Positions 9,144 through 18,530 of a DNA stretch of 64,000 nucleotides are shown piece after piece. The DNA comes from an uncultured Azospirillum sp. (GTDB lineage: Bacteria; Pseudomonadota; Alphaproteobacteria; RF32; CAG-239). The stretch's first letter is position 1. Each line of letters opens with the position of its first letter. The position numbers were made by a program, and so were the translations under genes. The notes beneath the pieces were generated by a model that did not search any database, was not told where the DNA came from, and was given only the letters and a program-made list of their open reading frames with translations. The stretch is from assembly GCA_902489795.1 (NCBI GenBank), contig CABUBU010000005.1:1-64000 (forward strand), written 5' to 3'.

Positions 9144-11729
9144 ATGATAAACATCAAAGAATATTTAATGACGAGGGGAAAAGAAGAAAGGCGCGTTTAC
9201 CATATTGTCAAAAACGGAAGAATCGACCTGCTGCAACAGATTTTTCCCGATGCCGAAACGCTGGTTGCCAAAACCGAAAACTGCCGCGAATTCGGTTACG
9301 ACGTCATGGCCAACCTGGCCGACGACGGCAACACCGGCATGCTGAAAAAAATACTCTCGGCTTACTTTTCCGAAAACACGGAAGAAAACAACGCCCTGAA
9401 ACGCCGTTTCCTCCTCAGCCATCGTATCAACGGCACTCCCAAAGACTTCCACCATTTCATCCGTTTTCTGTCCCCCCGGGAACAGGAGCTGGCCAAATTT
9501 GAACAAATGGAATGCTCCGACATCGACGAAATCGTCTTTCAGCAGCAAAAATTAAAACACGGCGTTTTTCCTCCCGACCTGCGCTCAAAAAAAGACCGCA
9601 GACGGGCGGAATTTTATTATCTACTGCGTGACGAATATCAAAACAGCCTGCCGTTGAAAAACCCCCACGAAAAAATGCCGACCGCCCGTCTCGGCATCGC
9701 TCCGAAAGGCGTCAGCGCAATAGAAATCAAAGGATACGTCGGCAGCCCGGAAGAAAAAAACGCCGTCGAATTTCGTTCCTGGCAGGAAACTTATCCCCGG
9801 TTTCGCTTAACCCAAATCCCCGAAGACCAGCAGCCCGATCAGCCGCTTTGCTGCCGTACCGAAGATCTGCCGGCAATCCCTTACCGCCCCGGCCGATACG
9901 ATTTGGCCAAAGAAGCTTTCCGGCAAATGCATTTTCCCGACCTGTGGTTTAACGATCATTATTTTCATTTCCTGCATTTCTTCGACCGTTCCTATCAGGA
10001 TCTGCACGACAACGACCCGGTCGTTTCGGCTTCTTTCAAAAACTTCAACGAAAACGGACATTTTTTCTCCGTTGAGAACCGGATCGATCCCACCGCTTCG
10101 GGGAATTCCCTTGCCGGCGTCAAATACAGCGCATATTCTTCCGACGACTACATCTGCCTGCTCTCGCAGACCGCGCCCATGTTTATGACGTCACTTCTTC
10201 TCCACGAACTGGCGCATGACACCGACAAAAGCAACAACTTCTGCTGTTCCGACATATACGTTTTTTCCGCCTCTCTGATGGCCGCTCATCCCGAACACAG
10301 CATTCCCCGCACCAGAGCCGTTAACACAACCCGCCGTTATTATTCGGCATCAGAATTCGAAAAAGAGAGTCTGGCCCGCGTTGCCGAAGCCGGCGTTTCC
10401 GCTTCTCTTGACCAAAAAGATAAACTGCTGGGAGCAATATATAAAATGTTCTCCGCCTATGGCAACGCTCAGCTCAATCAGGAAAGCGCCGTTCTCAACC
10501 GCATCAAACTCTGCGCGCGGCTGCGCCTGCCCGGACGCCCCGGCTATCACAAATTCGAAGAAGCGGCAAAAGCCTGCCGGCATATGCATATACTGTCGGA
10601 TCACTGCCGGAATATGGCTGACGGCATCTTATATGACCGCTCAGCCACACCGCCCCCCTGCTCACGGGAAAAACTGCAAGACGCAGAAAACAAATTTAAA
10701 GAAAGCTGCAAACAGTTACAAGGAAGCGGTTATTCGATCGTTGGCGGCAAAGACGTATCCTACCTGATTGCCGAAAAAGAAATCATCAAATGTATCGAGG
10801 CAGAACTCCGCGACATTGAAAAAATCAGAAAAAATCCGCTGGCCGCCAAAGTCGTGTTCAACTTCGACACGGTCTCGCGCGACAACATCACCGACAACAC
10901 GCCGCTCGAACTGCTGGCTGCCGAAGAATTTTCCCGCGCGCAGAAGCTCGGCGCCGCCCGAATAAAAGTAACGCCAGACAAAAAAATGCGGGAAGAACTG
11001 AAATTCTATGCCGACGCCTGTCGGAACATCATGCAAAACCTGCAAAAAGACGCCGAAGAGGGGATGCCTTTCGACCGCGCCCTTTTCCGCGCCGGCATCA
11101 ACCGCACCGTCTACGCCTTAACATTTGCCGAAAAAGTCGCCGAACGCTACTTTCCGGACTATCAACCGCAACCATTTGGCATCAACCGATGTCTGCCGCA
11201 AACAGAGGATAACGGAACGATTCGCACAGGAACAGAGGCGGTGCTGGAAAATATAGGCAATTTGGAAGCCAACATCGGTTATATAACGACCGACAACCCG
11301 GATCTTCGCCTGTCGGCAGAAATCATCGGCACTCCCTATTCAAACACTAAAGGAATTTTGGAAAGCGCAGAAAAACTGTATAAGCGCAAATTGGAACGTG
11401 CAGACAAAAACGACCCTGAAGACGGCAAACTTGAAACCATCGGCGATATGTTGGAACAAATCAGCCAAAGCAACTCAAATTCAAAACGTAATATTCTATT
11501 CGATATGCGCACCATGCAGTTAATCTATCAAGAGCTTCATCCCAACATCTCCCATTTACCGAATGACCTGCAGTTTTCCGGTTTGACTGCCGATTCGTTT
11601 GCTTCTTTGGATCAAAATACGCCGGCTCCGGCCAGACAAAACCTGCAAAAATACTGCCGGCAGCTTTTGCAAATCACAGCCGGTCAGAATACGGCCATCC
11701 GCCCCACTGCCCGCGAATACGGAGACTAA
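9144..11729 (+). CDS. Large protein with a zinc-metallopeptidase-like HELAH motif
   Basis: I do not recognise this 861-residue protein as a named family. It has no signal peptide or membrane helix. The clearest signal is SLLLHELAHDTDKS, an HExxH motif (His354, Glu355, His358) in a hydrophobic-then-polar setting typical of zinc peptidases. Acidic residues about 50-60 positions later (EFEKESLARVAEAG) could supply a third metal ligand, but this is not certain. The N-terminal part (VKNGRIDLLQQIF, NLADDGNTGMLKKIL) is faintly ankyrin-like; the C-terminal third is helical and charged. It has its own promoter and a GGAGC site, and lies opposite in strand to the ftsH and glmM genes it separates. It could be a peptidase acting in the cytoplasm or an exported effector; neither is shown. 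Confidence 0.75.
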   Translation: MINIKEYLMTRGKEERRVYHIVKNGRIDLLQQIFPDAETLVAKTENCREFGYDVMANLADDGNTGMLKKILSAYFSENTEENNALKRRFLLSHRINGTPKDFHHFIRFLSPREQELAKFEQMECSDIDEIVFQQQKLKHGVFPPDLRSKKDRRRAEFYYLLRDEYQNSLPLKNPHEKMPTARLGIAPKGVSAIEIKGYVGSPEEKNAVEFRSWQETYPRFRLTQIPEDQQPDQPLCCRTEDLPAIPYRPGRYDLAKEAFRQMHFPDLWFNDHYFHFLHFFDRSYQDLHDNDPVVSASFKNFNENGHFFSVENRIDPTASGNSLAGVKYSAYSSDDYICLLSQTAPMFMTSLLLHELAHDTDKSNNFCCSDIYVFSASLMAAHPEHSIPRTRAVNTTRRYYSASEFEKESLARVAEAGVSASLDQKDKLLGAIYKMFSAYGNAQLNQESAVLNRIKLCARLRLPGRPGYHKFEEAAKACRHMHILSDHCRNMADGILYDRSATPPPCSREKLQDAENKFKESCKQLQGSGYSIVGGKDVSYLIAEKEIIKCIEAELRDIEKIRKNPLAAKVVFNFDTVSRDNITDNTPLELLAAEEFSRAQKLGAARIKVTPDKKMREELKFYADACRNIMQNLQKDAEEGMPFDRALFRAGINRTVYALTFAEKVAERYFPDYQPQPFGINRCLPQTEDNGTIRTGTEAVLENIGNLEANIGYITTDNPDLRLSAEIIGTPYSNTKGILESAEKLYKRKLERADKNDPEDGKLETIGDMLEQISQSNSNSKRNILFDMRTMQLIYQELHPNISHLPNDLQFSGLTADSFASLDQNTPAPARQNLQKYCRQLLQITAGQNTAIRPTAREYGD

Positions 11730-11769
11730 GTCTCTGTCGTCCGCACCGGCTTCTGCCGTCCCCAAAAAA

Positions 11770-11826
11770 CTACAGTTCGGGAACGGAAGCATGGTTTTGT
11801 TTTGCGGTATCGACCGACGTTTCCGC
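11770..11826 (-). pseudogene. Decayed duplicate of the ftsH 3' end
   Basis: On the minus strand these 57 bases translate to AETSVDTAKQNHASVPEL and a TAG stop, against [18 protein letters not shown] and TAG at the real ftsH end (11958 onward). The differences, several of them coding changes, show an old partial duplication, not an assembly artefact. The copy sits between the inserted 861-residue gene and ftsH. Confidence 0.85.
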
Positions 11827-11878
11827 TATCCCCACATAACTACAATAAGCGGAAACCATTCCCGAATCTCAAAAAAAA

Positions 11879-11900
11879 GGCACCCAAAAGTGCCTTTTTT
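11879..11900. terminator. Bidirectional terminator between converging genes
   Basis: GGCAC-CCAAAA-GTGCC is followed by six T on the plus strand and preceded by eight A, so it can end transcription both of the plus-strand HELAH-motif gene and of ftsH on the minus strand. Confidence 0.75.
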
Positions 11901-11957
11901 GCCATTTCTACCCTACACCGGTATCTTATCGTTCGCCCCTGCCGTCCCCGGCAAATA

Positions 11958-13826
11958 CTACAGTTCGGGAACGGAAGCATGGGTTTGTCTGGCAGGATCG
12001 ACTGGCGTTTCCGCCGATTTGTTGATCTTTTCGCCGTTAATCACCTGCCTGATTTCTTCACCTGTCAGGGTTTCATATTCAATCAGGGCTTCGGAAAGAC
12101 GCTCCCAGTCTTCCTTTTTCTCTTTCAGAATATTCAAAGCCCCTTCATGCGCTTCGCAAACCAGACGCTTGATTTCGGCATCCACCACCCGCGCGGTTTC
12201 CTCGCTCATGTTCTTGTTCTGGGTTACCGATTTGCCGAGGAAAACCTCTTCCGAATTTTCCGCGTACAGCACCGGTCCGAGCAGGTCGCTCATGCCCCAT
12301 TCGGTAACCATCGAACGCGCCAGCTTGGTCGCCGCGGCAATGTCGGAGGAAGCGCCGCTCGTCACTTTGTCACGGCCGAATTTCAATTCTTCCGCCGCCC
12401 GGCCGCCCATGCAGATAATCAGACGCGAAAGCATTTTGGCCCGGGAATAGGAGTACTGGTCTTTTTCCGGCAATTGCTGCACCATGCCGAGAGCCCGTCC
12501 CCGCGGCACGATCGTCGCCTTGTGGATAGGATCGGTTTCCTCAACGTTCAATGAACAAATTGCATGTCCGGCCTCGTGATAGGCGGTCAGCTTCTTTTCC
12601 TGCTCGTCCATTGCCATCGACTTGCGCTCGTTGCCCATCAGCACTTTGTCCTTGGCGTCGTCAAAGTCTTTGGAAGTAACTTTGCGCTTGTTGCGGCGTG
12701 CAGCCAGAAGCGCCGCCTCGTTTACCAGGTTGGCCAGATCGGCGCCGGAAAAACCGGGCGTTCCGCGGGCCACCACGGCCAGATTGACGTCTTTGGCCAG
12801 CGGCACTTTGCGCACATGCACCTTCAAAATTTCCTCGCGGCCTTTCACATCGGGATTGGGCACCACCACCTGCCGGTCAAAACGTCCCGGCCGCAGAAGC
12901 GCCGGATCCAAAACGTCCGGCCGGTTGGTAGCGGCAATCAGAATAACATTTTCATTCTCATCAAAACCGTCCATCTCCACCAACAGCTGGTTTAAGGTCT
13001 GTTCGCGTTCGTCGTTGCCGCCGCCGAGACCCGCGCCGCGGTGACGCCCGACCGCATCGATTTCGTCGATAAACAGCAGACAAGGCGAGTTCTTTTTGGC
13101 CTGAGAAAACATGTCACGCACCCGCGAAGCGCCCACACCGACAAACATCTCGACAAAGTCAGAACCGGAAATCGAAAAGAACGGAACGTCAGCTTCACCG
13201 GCCACCGCTTTGGCCAAAAGCGTCTTACCGGTTCCCGGAGGACCTACCAGCAAAACGCCCTTCGGTATCTTGCCCCCCAAACGCTGAAACTTGCCGGGAT
13301 CTTTCAAAAAGTCGATCACTTCTTCCAGTTCCTGCTTGGATTCGTCACAGCCGGCCACGTCGGCAAACGTCACCTTTTTGCTGTTTTCCAAAAGCCGCGC
13401 ACGCGACTTGCCGAAACTCATTGCTTTGCTGTTGCCGGCATTGGCCTGACGCATAAAAAAGATCCAAACCCCGATCAGCAAAATCATTGGGAACCAGGAA
13501 ATGACGATTCCCCAGAAAGTGTTGGCGGAAGTGTCTTCCGGTTTGGCATTAACCACCACGTTGTTTTTGCGCAGGGTTTCGATCATGGTCGGATCATACG
13601 GCACATAAGTATAAAACTTGCCGCCGTCGGTATAAGTTCCGTATACGTCCGGGCCGGAAACCGTCACTTCGGCAATCTTGCTGTTTTCCGCCTGATTCAT
13701 AAACTCGGAAAACGGCAGTTCGCTGCCGGCGGACCTGGCCGGCGTTCCCTGTCCGGTCATGTTGGCAATCGCGGTCAGCAAAACGATCGCCGCCAGCCAG
13801 AAGATTAAACTTTTCCCTATTTTCAT
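11958..13826 (-). CDS. ftsH: Membrane-bound ATP-dependent zinc protease FtsH
   Basis: FtsH is a hexameric AAA+ protease that degrades membrane and regulatory proteins at the inner membrane. The protein shows an N-terminal membrane helix (about 8-25), a periplasmic domain, a second helix near 110-130, the Walker A loop [11 protein letters not shown], Walker [12 protein letters not shown], the second region of homology ([20 protein letters not shown]) and the zinc site HEAGH. About 622 residues is normal. The ATG at 13826, with AAGGAA upstream, is preferred over a GTG three bases earlier. It follows tilS by about 70 bases, the usual alphaproteobacterial order. Confidence 0.97.
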   Translation of the reverse strand: MKIGKSLIFWLAAIVLLTAIANMTGQGTPARSAGSELPFSEFMNQAENSKIAEVTVSGPDVYGTYTDGGKFYTYVPYDPTMIETLRKNNVVVNAKPEDTSANTFWGIVISWFPMILLIGVWIFFMRQANAGNSKAMSFGKSRARLLENSKKVTFADVAGCDESKQELEEVIDFLKDPGKFQRLGGKIPKGVLLVGPPGTGKTLLAKAVAGEADVPFFSISGSDFVEMFVGVGASRVRDMFSQAKKNSPCLLFIDEIDAVGRHRGAGLGGGNDEREQTLNQLLVEMDGFDENENVILIAATNRPDVLDPALLRPGRFDRQVVVPNPDVKGREEILKVHVRKVPLAKDVNLAVVARGTPGFSGADLANLVNEAALLAARRNKRKVTSKDFDDAKDKVLMGNERKSMAMDEQEKKLTAYHEAGHAICSLNVEETDPIHKATIVPRGRALGMVQQLPEKDQYSYSRAKMLSRLIICMGGRAAEELKFGRDKVTSGASSDIAAATKLARSMVTEWGMSDLLGPVLYAENSEEVFLGKSVTQNKNMSEETARVVDAEIKRLVCEAHEGALNILKEKKEDWERLSEALIEYETLTGEEIRQVINGEKINKSAETPVDPARQTHASVPEL

Positions 13827-13896
13827 CACATTTCCTTAATTTAATAATCAATCTTGTCTATATATAGTTTTTTTCTTCGCAAAACACAATAGACTT

Positions 13897-14997
13897 TCAA
13901 CAATCGTCTTCCGCCGCCGTCAACAGACGTTTCAGCTTGTGCGGCAAAACCGCCGTCCGGCCGCCGGACAGCGCCGACAGACCGTTTTTTCTCCTGCCGG
14001 ACATCCGCTTCGCGCCGGCTTCGGGAATAATCCACCAGCGTTTCATAAACGGCAGAATTTCGCAGCCGCCAAGCGTGCAGCCGGCAAACGTCGGATTTTG
14101 CAGCCGTTCAATAAGCCGCCGCAGCTCCCGGTATTCCGGCGGATAGCTGCGGCCGCCGGCTTCCCTGATCAACCGCGCCAGAACCCGCCGGCCGATCTCG
14201 GGATGCAGCCGGGCAAACGCCGATGGAGAAACGCTGAAAGCCGGTCCTTCAAAACAGCGGACGCGGACGCGGACAAAAGCGTCCGTTTCCGCTTCCAGAT
14301 ATTCCCTGGTCATACGCAAAGCCCGAGCCGTTTCCGCCAGTCGGTGGACGCTGATGCCGGTTTTCTTTTCCAGTTCGGGCAGAAATTTGCGGATTCTCAC
14401 CCGCAGGAAATCGTCGCAGCCGTTTGAAGCGTCTTCCGCCCAGACAATGCCTTTTTTCCGCAAAAGCCGCCGCAGCGCCGCAGGCTCGGCTTCAAGCAGC
14501 GGCCGCACGACGCAGATTTTTCCGCGGGGCGTCATTTCCGCCATTGCCGACAATCCGTCAACCCCGCTGCCGCGTTGCAAACGCATTAAAAAAGTTTCCG
14601 CCTGATCCTGCTGATGATGAGCCGTCAGGAGATAGTAAAAACCGTTTTTGACACACCAGTCTTCCATCAGCCGGTAACGGGCTTCTCTTGCTTTTTCTTC
14701 AATACTGCCGTTTCCCTCTTCGGGAAACCAGTTCAGAACATGATGTTCGATGCCCCATTTTTTCATCAACGCGGCCACCATTGCGGCTTCCGCATCCGCT
14801 TCCGTCCGCAGGTGATGATTGACCGTCAACACCGCCGCCCGGCCGCCGTTTTGTCTTTGAAAATCTTTCAGCAGGAACGCCAGCGCCAGCGAGTCCGCGC
14901 CGCCGGAAACGGCCGCCGCCACCTGCCGGAAATCGGCATTATATTCCGCCGCCAGTTCCTGCATTTTAGCGGCAAAACTTTCGGCCGTCGCATCCAT
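13897..14997 (-). CDS. tilS: tRNA(Ile) lysidine synthetase
   Basis: TilS modifies C34 of the CAU-anticodon isoleucine tRNA to lysidine so that it reads AUA. The PP-loop ATPase signature AAVSGGADSLALAFLL lies near residues 27-42, followed by the N-type ATPase fold with HHQQDQAETFLMRLQRG. The shorter C-terminal part is less conserved, as usual. The ATG at 14997 begins two bases after the cpoB stop with no clear ribosome site of its own, which suggests translational coupling. 366 residues is within the family range. Confidence 0.92.
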   Translation of the reverse strand: MDATAESFAAKMQELAAEYNADFRQVAAAVSGGADSLALAFLLKDFQRQNGGRAAVLTVNHHLRTEADAEAAMVAALMKKWGIEHHVLNWFPEEGNGSIEEKAREARYRLMEDWCVKNGFYYLLTAHHQQDQAETFLMRLQRGSGVDGLSAMAEMTPRGKICVVRPLLEAEPAALRRLLRKKGIVWAEDASNGCDDFLRVRIRKFLPELEKKTGISVHRLAETARALRMTREYLEAETDAFVRVRVRCFEGPAFSVSPSAFARLHPEIGRRVLARLIREAGGRSYPPEYRELRRLIERLQNPTFAGCTLGGCEILPFMKRWWIIPEAGAKRMSGRRKNGLSALSGGRTAVLPHKLKRLLTAAEDDC

Positions 14998-14999
14998 AA

Positions 15000-15830
15000 T
15001 TACTTACAGCCCAGCTTTTTGGCTCTTTCCGCGGCTTTTTCCTTAAGCCCTTTCTCTGCTTTCGGAAATTCTTCTTTCAGACTGAGAAAAGCCGCGCAGG
15101 CTTCATCTTTCTTTCCCAACTCCTGCATTGACATACCCAGTTTGAGCAGACTGTCAGCGCCTTTGGGATTGTTTTTATATACCTGATAGCCTTTGGCAAA
15201 AGCCACCGCCGCACGGCTGTAATCTTTCCTCGCATAATAGGTTTCTCCCAACCAGTATTGAGCGTTACCGGCCAGCTTGTCTTTGGGATACTTGTTTAAA
15301 ACCGTATTAAAGTTTTCTTCCGCTACGGCAAAGTCGGAAGCCTTCAAAGCCTCCAGCCCTTTCTGGTAAATTTCCGCCGCGGTCAGCTTTCTGATCGGTT
15401 TCAGTTCGTCGTTGCTGATGCTTCCACCGACAATGGACTGTGGTGCCTCTTTAGCCACCGGCGCGGAAAACTTTGGCGAATTGTCGGCAATACTTCCGCC
15501 GCTGCCGGTGATTTTCTTACCTTCCAGCAGTTTCATCCGCACGTCAATGTCCTTGTTGATTAAATTGATTTTCTCATCCAGCTGCTTGATTTTATAATCC
15601 AGTTCATCCAGCCGGCCGGCAGTCGAACGAACCAGCTCGTCCAAACGCCCAACGGTAACAACCAATTCGGATCCTCCATCATTATACATCTGACGCTGTA
15701 AAATTTTCAAATCTTCCCTGATGTCATTCATTTCCTGCATAAGTACGGTAACGTCCTGTGCCGCCGCAGGCATTGCGTTGACAAGCGTCAGCGCCAGAAC
15801 GGCAGTCAAAATCCGATATTGTTTTTTCAT
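15000..15830 (-). CDS. cpoB: Cell-division coordinator CpoB (YbgF), periplasmic TPR protein
   Basis: CpoB links the Tol-Pal system with peptidoglycan synthesis during division. The protein (276 residues) starts with a Sec signal peptide (cleavage probably after AAAQ, about residue 25), followed by a coiled coil rich in heptads (RLDELVRSTAGRLDELDYK) and a C-terminal TPR array (GLEALKASDFAVAEENF, QYWLGETYYARKDYSRA). A separate linker includes a Ser/Gly-rich stretch. It lies between pal and tilS, as in most alphaproteobacteria, although about 640 bases of non-coding DNA now separate it from pal. Confidence 0.92.
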   Translation of the reverse strand: MKKQYRILTAVLALTLVNAMPAAAQDVTVLMQEMNDIREDLKILQRQMYNDGGSELVVTVGRLDELVRSTAGRLDELDYKIKQLDEKINLINKDIDVRMKLLEGKKITGSGGSIADNSPKFSAPVAKEAPQSIVGGSISNDELKPIRKLTAAEIYQKGLEALKASDFAVAEENFNTVLNKYPKDKLAGNAQYWLGETYYARKDYSRAAVAFAKGYQVYKNNPKGADSLLKLGMSMQELGKKDEACAAFLSLKEEFPKAEKGLKEKAAERAKKLGCK

Positions 15831-15933
15831 CTGCTAACCTCTCCCAAGTTGATTTTCTATAAGATATAGGGCAATTTGCGTCAAATCACAAGTTAAAAAA
15901 GGAGGTGTCCTGAAAGCCCTCGTTTCCGCATGA

Positions 15934-16215
15934 GCCAACCGCCCGGCCTTTTATTTTTTCTTCGCCCCCCGCGAAGGCAAACCTGCGCCCGCTTCCCTTG
16001 CCGTTTTTTTAACATTTGCTCATAACAAACATCGCCGCCAAAGCGCCCCGCTTCCGCCAACCGCCCGAGCCTGCCGTTTATTCCTTTCTTCATCACCTGG
16101 GTTCAAAACAAGAGCGCTTCCGCCTCACCGGTTTCAATGTTTGTCCATAAATAAAACCATCACCGAAAGCGCCGCCAAACGCCCGAAATCGTCTTTTATT
16201 CCTTCACCATTAAAA
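15934..16215. repeat. Degenerate tandem repeat of about 120 bp between cpoB and pal
   Basis: The phrase gccaaccgcccg(g/a), followed by a cttttatt/gtttattcc element, recurs at 15934, 16056 and 16174, spaced 122 and 118 bases. The first two units are full-length and diverged, the third partial. No frame is open across it. The whole 15831-16474 interval contains no gene that I can support. Confidence 0.5.
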
Positions 16216-16302
16216 TTTCCACCCCCTGTTCCCGCCGGACGCCCGAACCAGTCTCCATAGATATTTCTCGGTAACCTGAAGAGCTATAAAAGACACAAAT
16301 CG

Positions 16303-16375
16303 AACGGTTTAGCCACAATCAAAGGCATGGAGTAGCGTCTAACGACACCTTAGCATTCAGCCCCGGATAAACCTG
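16303..16375 (-). repeat. Dispersed 73-bp repeat, copy 1
   Basis: Bases 16303-16375 and 20304-20376 share aacggttta(g/a)cca(c/t)aatc, aaggc(a/g)t and (t/a)agcattcagc in the same order and spacing, about 70% alike by eye. Both lie in gene-free DNA near IS200 debris. They may be ends of a decayed IS200/IS605-family element or a small mobile repeat; no protein family was identified. Confidence 0.45.
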
Positions 16376-16381
16376 TTTTTT

Positions 16382-16440
16382 CTGTAAAGCATGTAACAAC
16401 GAAAAGGAGACACTCCTTTTAAGAGCGCCTCCCTTTACAG
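16382..16440 (-). terminator. Nested hairpin after pal
   Basis: CTGTAAAG...CTTTACAG encloses AAAAGGAG-aca-CTCCTTTT. On the minus strand the inner hairpin ends in TTTT, about 55 bases past the pal stop. It may be the pal terminator, or part of the adjacent mobile-element remnant. Confidence 0.45.
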
Positions 16441-16474
16441 TTGTAAGCTTACTTGAATAAAAACAGGCTTCGGA

Positions 16475-16939
16475 TTAATTGCCTGCCTTGACAACGGTTA
16501 CGGCACGACGATTCTGAGCCCAGGCAGCTTCATTGTTGCCGAGAACAGCCGGTCTTTCCTTACCGTAAGAGATGGTGGAAATTCTGTCGGCGGCAATACC
16601 CTCCAAAATCAGATAATCTCTGACAGCGCTGGCACGACGTTCACCCAAAGCCAGGTTGTATTCTCTGGTACCTCTTTCGTCGCAGTAACCTTGAACGACG
16701 ACATTAACGTTTTCGTGTTTTTTCAGCCAGTTAACCTGAGTATTCAGAATTTCTTTAGCATTGTCGCTCAGAGAAGAGCTGTCAAAAGCGAAGAATACTC
16801 TGTCTTCGGCATTGGCCATAAAGTTGCGGGCATCTCTCGAATCGCATTCGCTGCCGCCGAACAGACCGCCGTTGGAACCGGTCGACGAACAAGCGGACAA
16901 CAAAGCTACCACGCAGAACAAACCTAAAAGCTTTTTCAT
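16475..16939 (-). CDS. pal: Peptidoglycan-associated lipoprotein Pal
   Basis: Pal is an outer-membrane lipoprotein that binds peptidoglycan and TolB and helps envelope constriction. I choose the ATG at 16939, with GGAG seven bases upstream, giving a 154-residue precursor that begins MKKLLGLFCVVALLSAC; the last residue is the lipidated Cys of the lipobox. The OmpA-like domain includes VVQGYCDERGTREYNLALG and RRASAVRDYLI, with the residues that bind diaminopimelate. It heads the pal-cpoB-tilS-ftsH order here; tolB is not in the window. Confidence 0.94.
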   Translation of the reverse strand: MKKLLGLFCVVALLSACSSTGSNGGLFGGSECDSRDARNFMANAEDRVFFAFDSSSLSDNAKEILNTQVNWLKKHENVNVVVQGYCDERGTREYNLALGERRASAVRDYLILEGIAADRISTISYGKERPAVLGNNEAAWAQNRRAVTVVKAGN

Positions 16940-17185
16940 TTTTTTTCTCCATATGGGTTTCATTTATTAAATAACTAATACAAAAGCTAACTTAAGCAAT
17001 AATAGTTTATATTTCAATAACAAAAACGCAAAAAATCAAAAAAAATAAAACTTTTTTTCAAACTCCGCCTATAACGGCGGTTTTAATTTCGTTTTATGGA
17101 CATAAAACCCGCCGACGGACGACTCAGACCAGGACGTCGGCAGATTTTAAGACTTCAGGCGGCACAACAGCCGTTTAAAACAAAA

Positions 17186-17208
17186 AAGAGCAGGCTTCCC
17201 TGCTCTTT
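17186..17208 (-). terminator. Terminator after the 194-aa hypothetical gene
   Basis: AAAGAGCAGG-CTTC-CCTGCTCTTT is a perfect ten-base stem with a four-base loop, followed on the minus strand by more T. It lies 20 bases past the stop codon of the gene at 17230. Confidence 0.75.
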
Positions 17209-17229
17209 CAAACCGGTCTGATACGGCCG

Positions 17230-17811
17230 TCACGGCTGCATGACCATTCCCCGCCACTGATTTTTCAACTCAAGCGGCAGATTAACGTTGTTTTGGCACA
17301 AGTCGCCCATCAGATTGATGAACTCCTGCCGTTTGCCGTCGACGGCATCGGGCCAGGCAACCAGAAAAGCGATCACTTTTTCCTCTTTGAACGGCAGTTC
17401 ACGCAACTTGCACAAGCTGTCGGGAAACGCCTTTTTCAGCGCCGTCAGCAGTTTTTTCTCTTCCTCGGACATGGCCTTCGGCTTTTCGCGCAGATTTCCG
17501 CAAATCTGTTTTAACTCCGCAGGAACGTCGATTCCGTGATCCTCGAAACTGTTCAGCAGCGAAAACAGCTTTTCGCCTTTTCCGCCGAGCGTTTCCGGAA
17601 ATTTGAGCAGCATGTTCATAAACTGCATAACGTCAAATTGCGGATGAGCTTCGGCATTGGCCAGCGACAAAGGGAAATTGGCGGCAAACTGAGCCAGCAA
17701 AATCCTTTTTTGCTTAACAACGGCAGCAGCGACTGCGGGATTTTCTCCGGCAGCGGCGAAAATTTCGCATGCTGCTCCATACAAATACTCGAAATCCTGA
17801 AATTTCATCAT
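17230..17811 (-). CDS. Helical hypothetical protein, about 193 aa
   Basis: No family recognised. The protein is soluble, predicted mostly helical, without signal peptide. It contains repeated short helices with Phe-Pro turns (AQFAANFPLSLAN, MLLKFPETLGG, ALKKAFPDSLCKL), giving a loosely repetitive look. The start is uncertain: ATGs at 17811 and 17808 lack a strong ribosome site. A good terminator follows. A second small helical protein of similar style (FQQLYES..., LLTAYPGLLTG) is encoded about 1.5 kb away at 19267, so the two may be distant paralogues separated by IS200 insertions; this is a visual impression only. Confidence 0.65.
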   Translation of the reverse strand: MMKFQDFEYLYGAACEIFAAAGENPAVAAAVVKQKRILLAQFAANFPLSLANAEAHPQFDVMQFMNMLLKFPETLGGKGEKLFSLLNSFEDHGIDVPAELKQICGNLREKPKAMSEEEKKLLTALKKAFPDSLCKLRELPFKEEKVIAFLVAWPDAVDGKRQEFINLMGDLCQNNVNLPLELKNQWRGMVMQP

Positions 17812-18084
17812 AACGTTTCTTATTTGGTTCAACAATTTATTAATAATTTTTAACTGCCCATTAAATTAACAATTTTAGACAAAACTGTCAACAAAAATAT
17901 GTACCGACGGCCTTGTCGTCCCCGTTTGCAAACCTTTTTTAAAAACGTTTCCGTCCGCTCTGAAACGCCCGAAGCACGCTTTGAAACCTTCAGTCCGCTC
18001 AAAAATGCGGATAGACACCTCCGGTAAACCGTTAATTCTATGGGAAAGGCCTCATCAGATGCTTTTCGTCGTCACAGCTACAGT

Positions 18085-18465
18085 CTATGCTGACCTAAAT
18101 CTTCTTAAAATTCTACATAATATTTTTTCTTCATCCGAACCAACGCTACTAACCAAGTATCCCCAAGACCAAAATACATTTTCCCTAAAGCATGCCTGGT
18201 TCTTATTCGCAATGAAGATCGGCTTTTAAATTGAGCCGTTGCATCTGCACATCCCGTGGGATTGTCATTATAAAATGAACGCGGCCTTTATCAAAGCCAA
18301 CTTTCTCTGCCTTACGGCCGGAGATGCTTCCTGACAGTTCAGGCACAGTTTTTTGATATAATCGACAACGCCGGGCTTTGTTTGGGACACGACGACAACA
18401 TTCACACCCCAGACTGCATGGCAACTTAAACGATAAACTCTATGTCCGCTTTGTATGACTTCCAT
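18085..18465 (-). pseudogene. tnpA: Remnant of a second IS200-type transposase (tnpA)
   Basis: Pieces in different frames follow the IS200 Y1 transposase layout. From 18465: GHRVYRLSCHAVWGV; then PELSGSISGRKAEKVGFDK and VHFIMTIP, where the family has its HxH-containing strand; and at the end FRENVFWSWGYLVSSVG with DEEKILCRILRRFRSA. The centre is shortened and at least two frameshifts are present, so no active product is expected. It differs clearly from the other IS200 copy at 18531-19088, so two lineages of this family have invaded here. Non-coding DNA around it holds no other gene. Confidence 0.7.
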
Positions 18466-18530
18466 ACTTTCTTACCGCATCGTCGCCGTACTTGTTCGGC
18501 CACATGTAAACTCGGGAAAACCGTTAGTCA

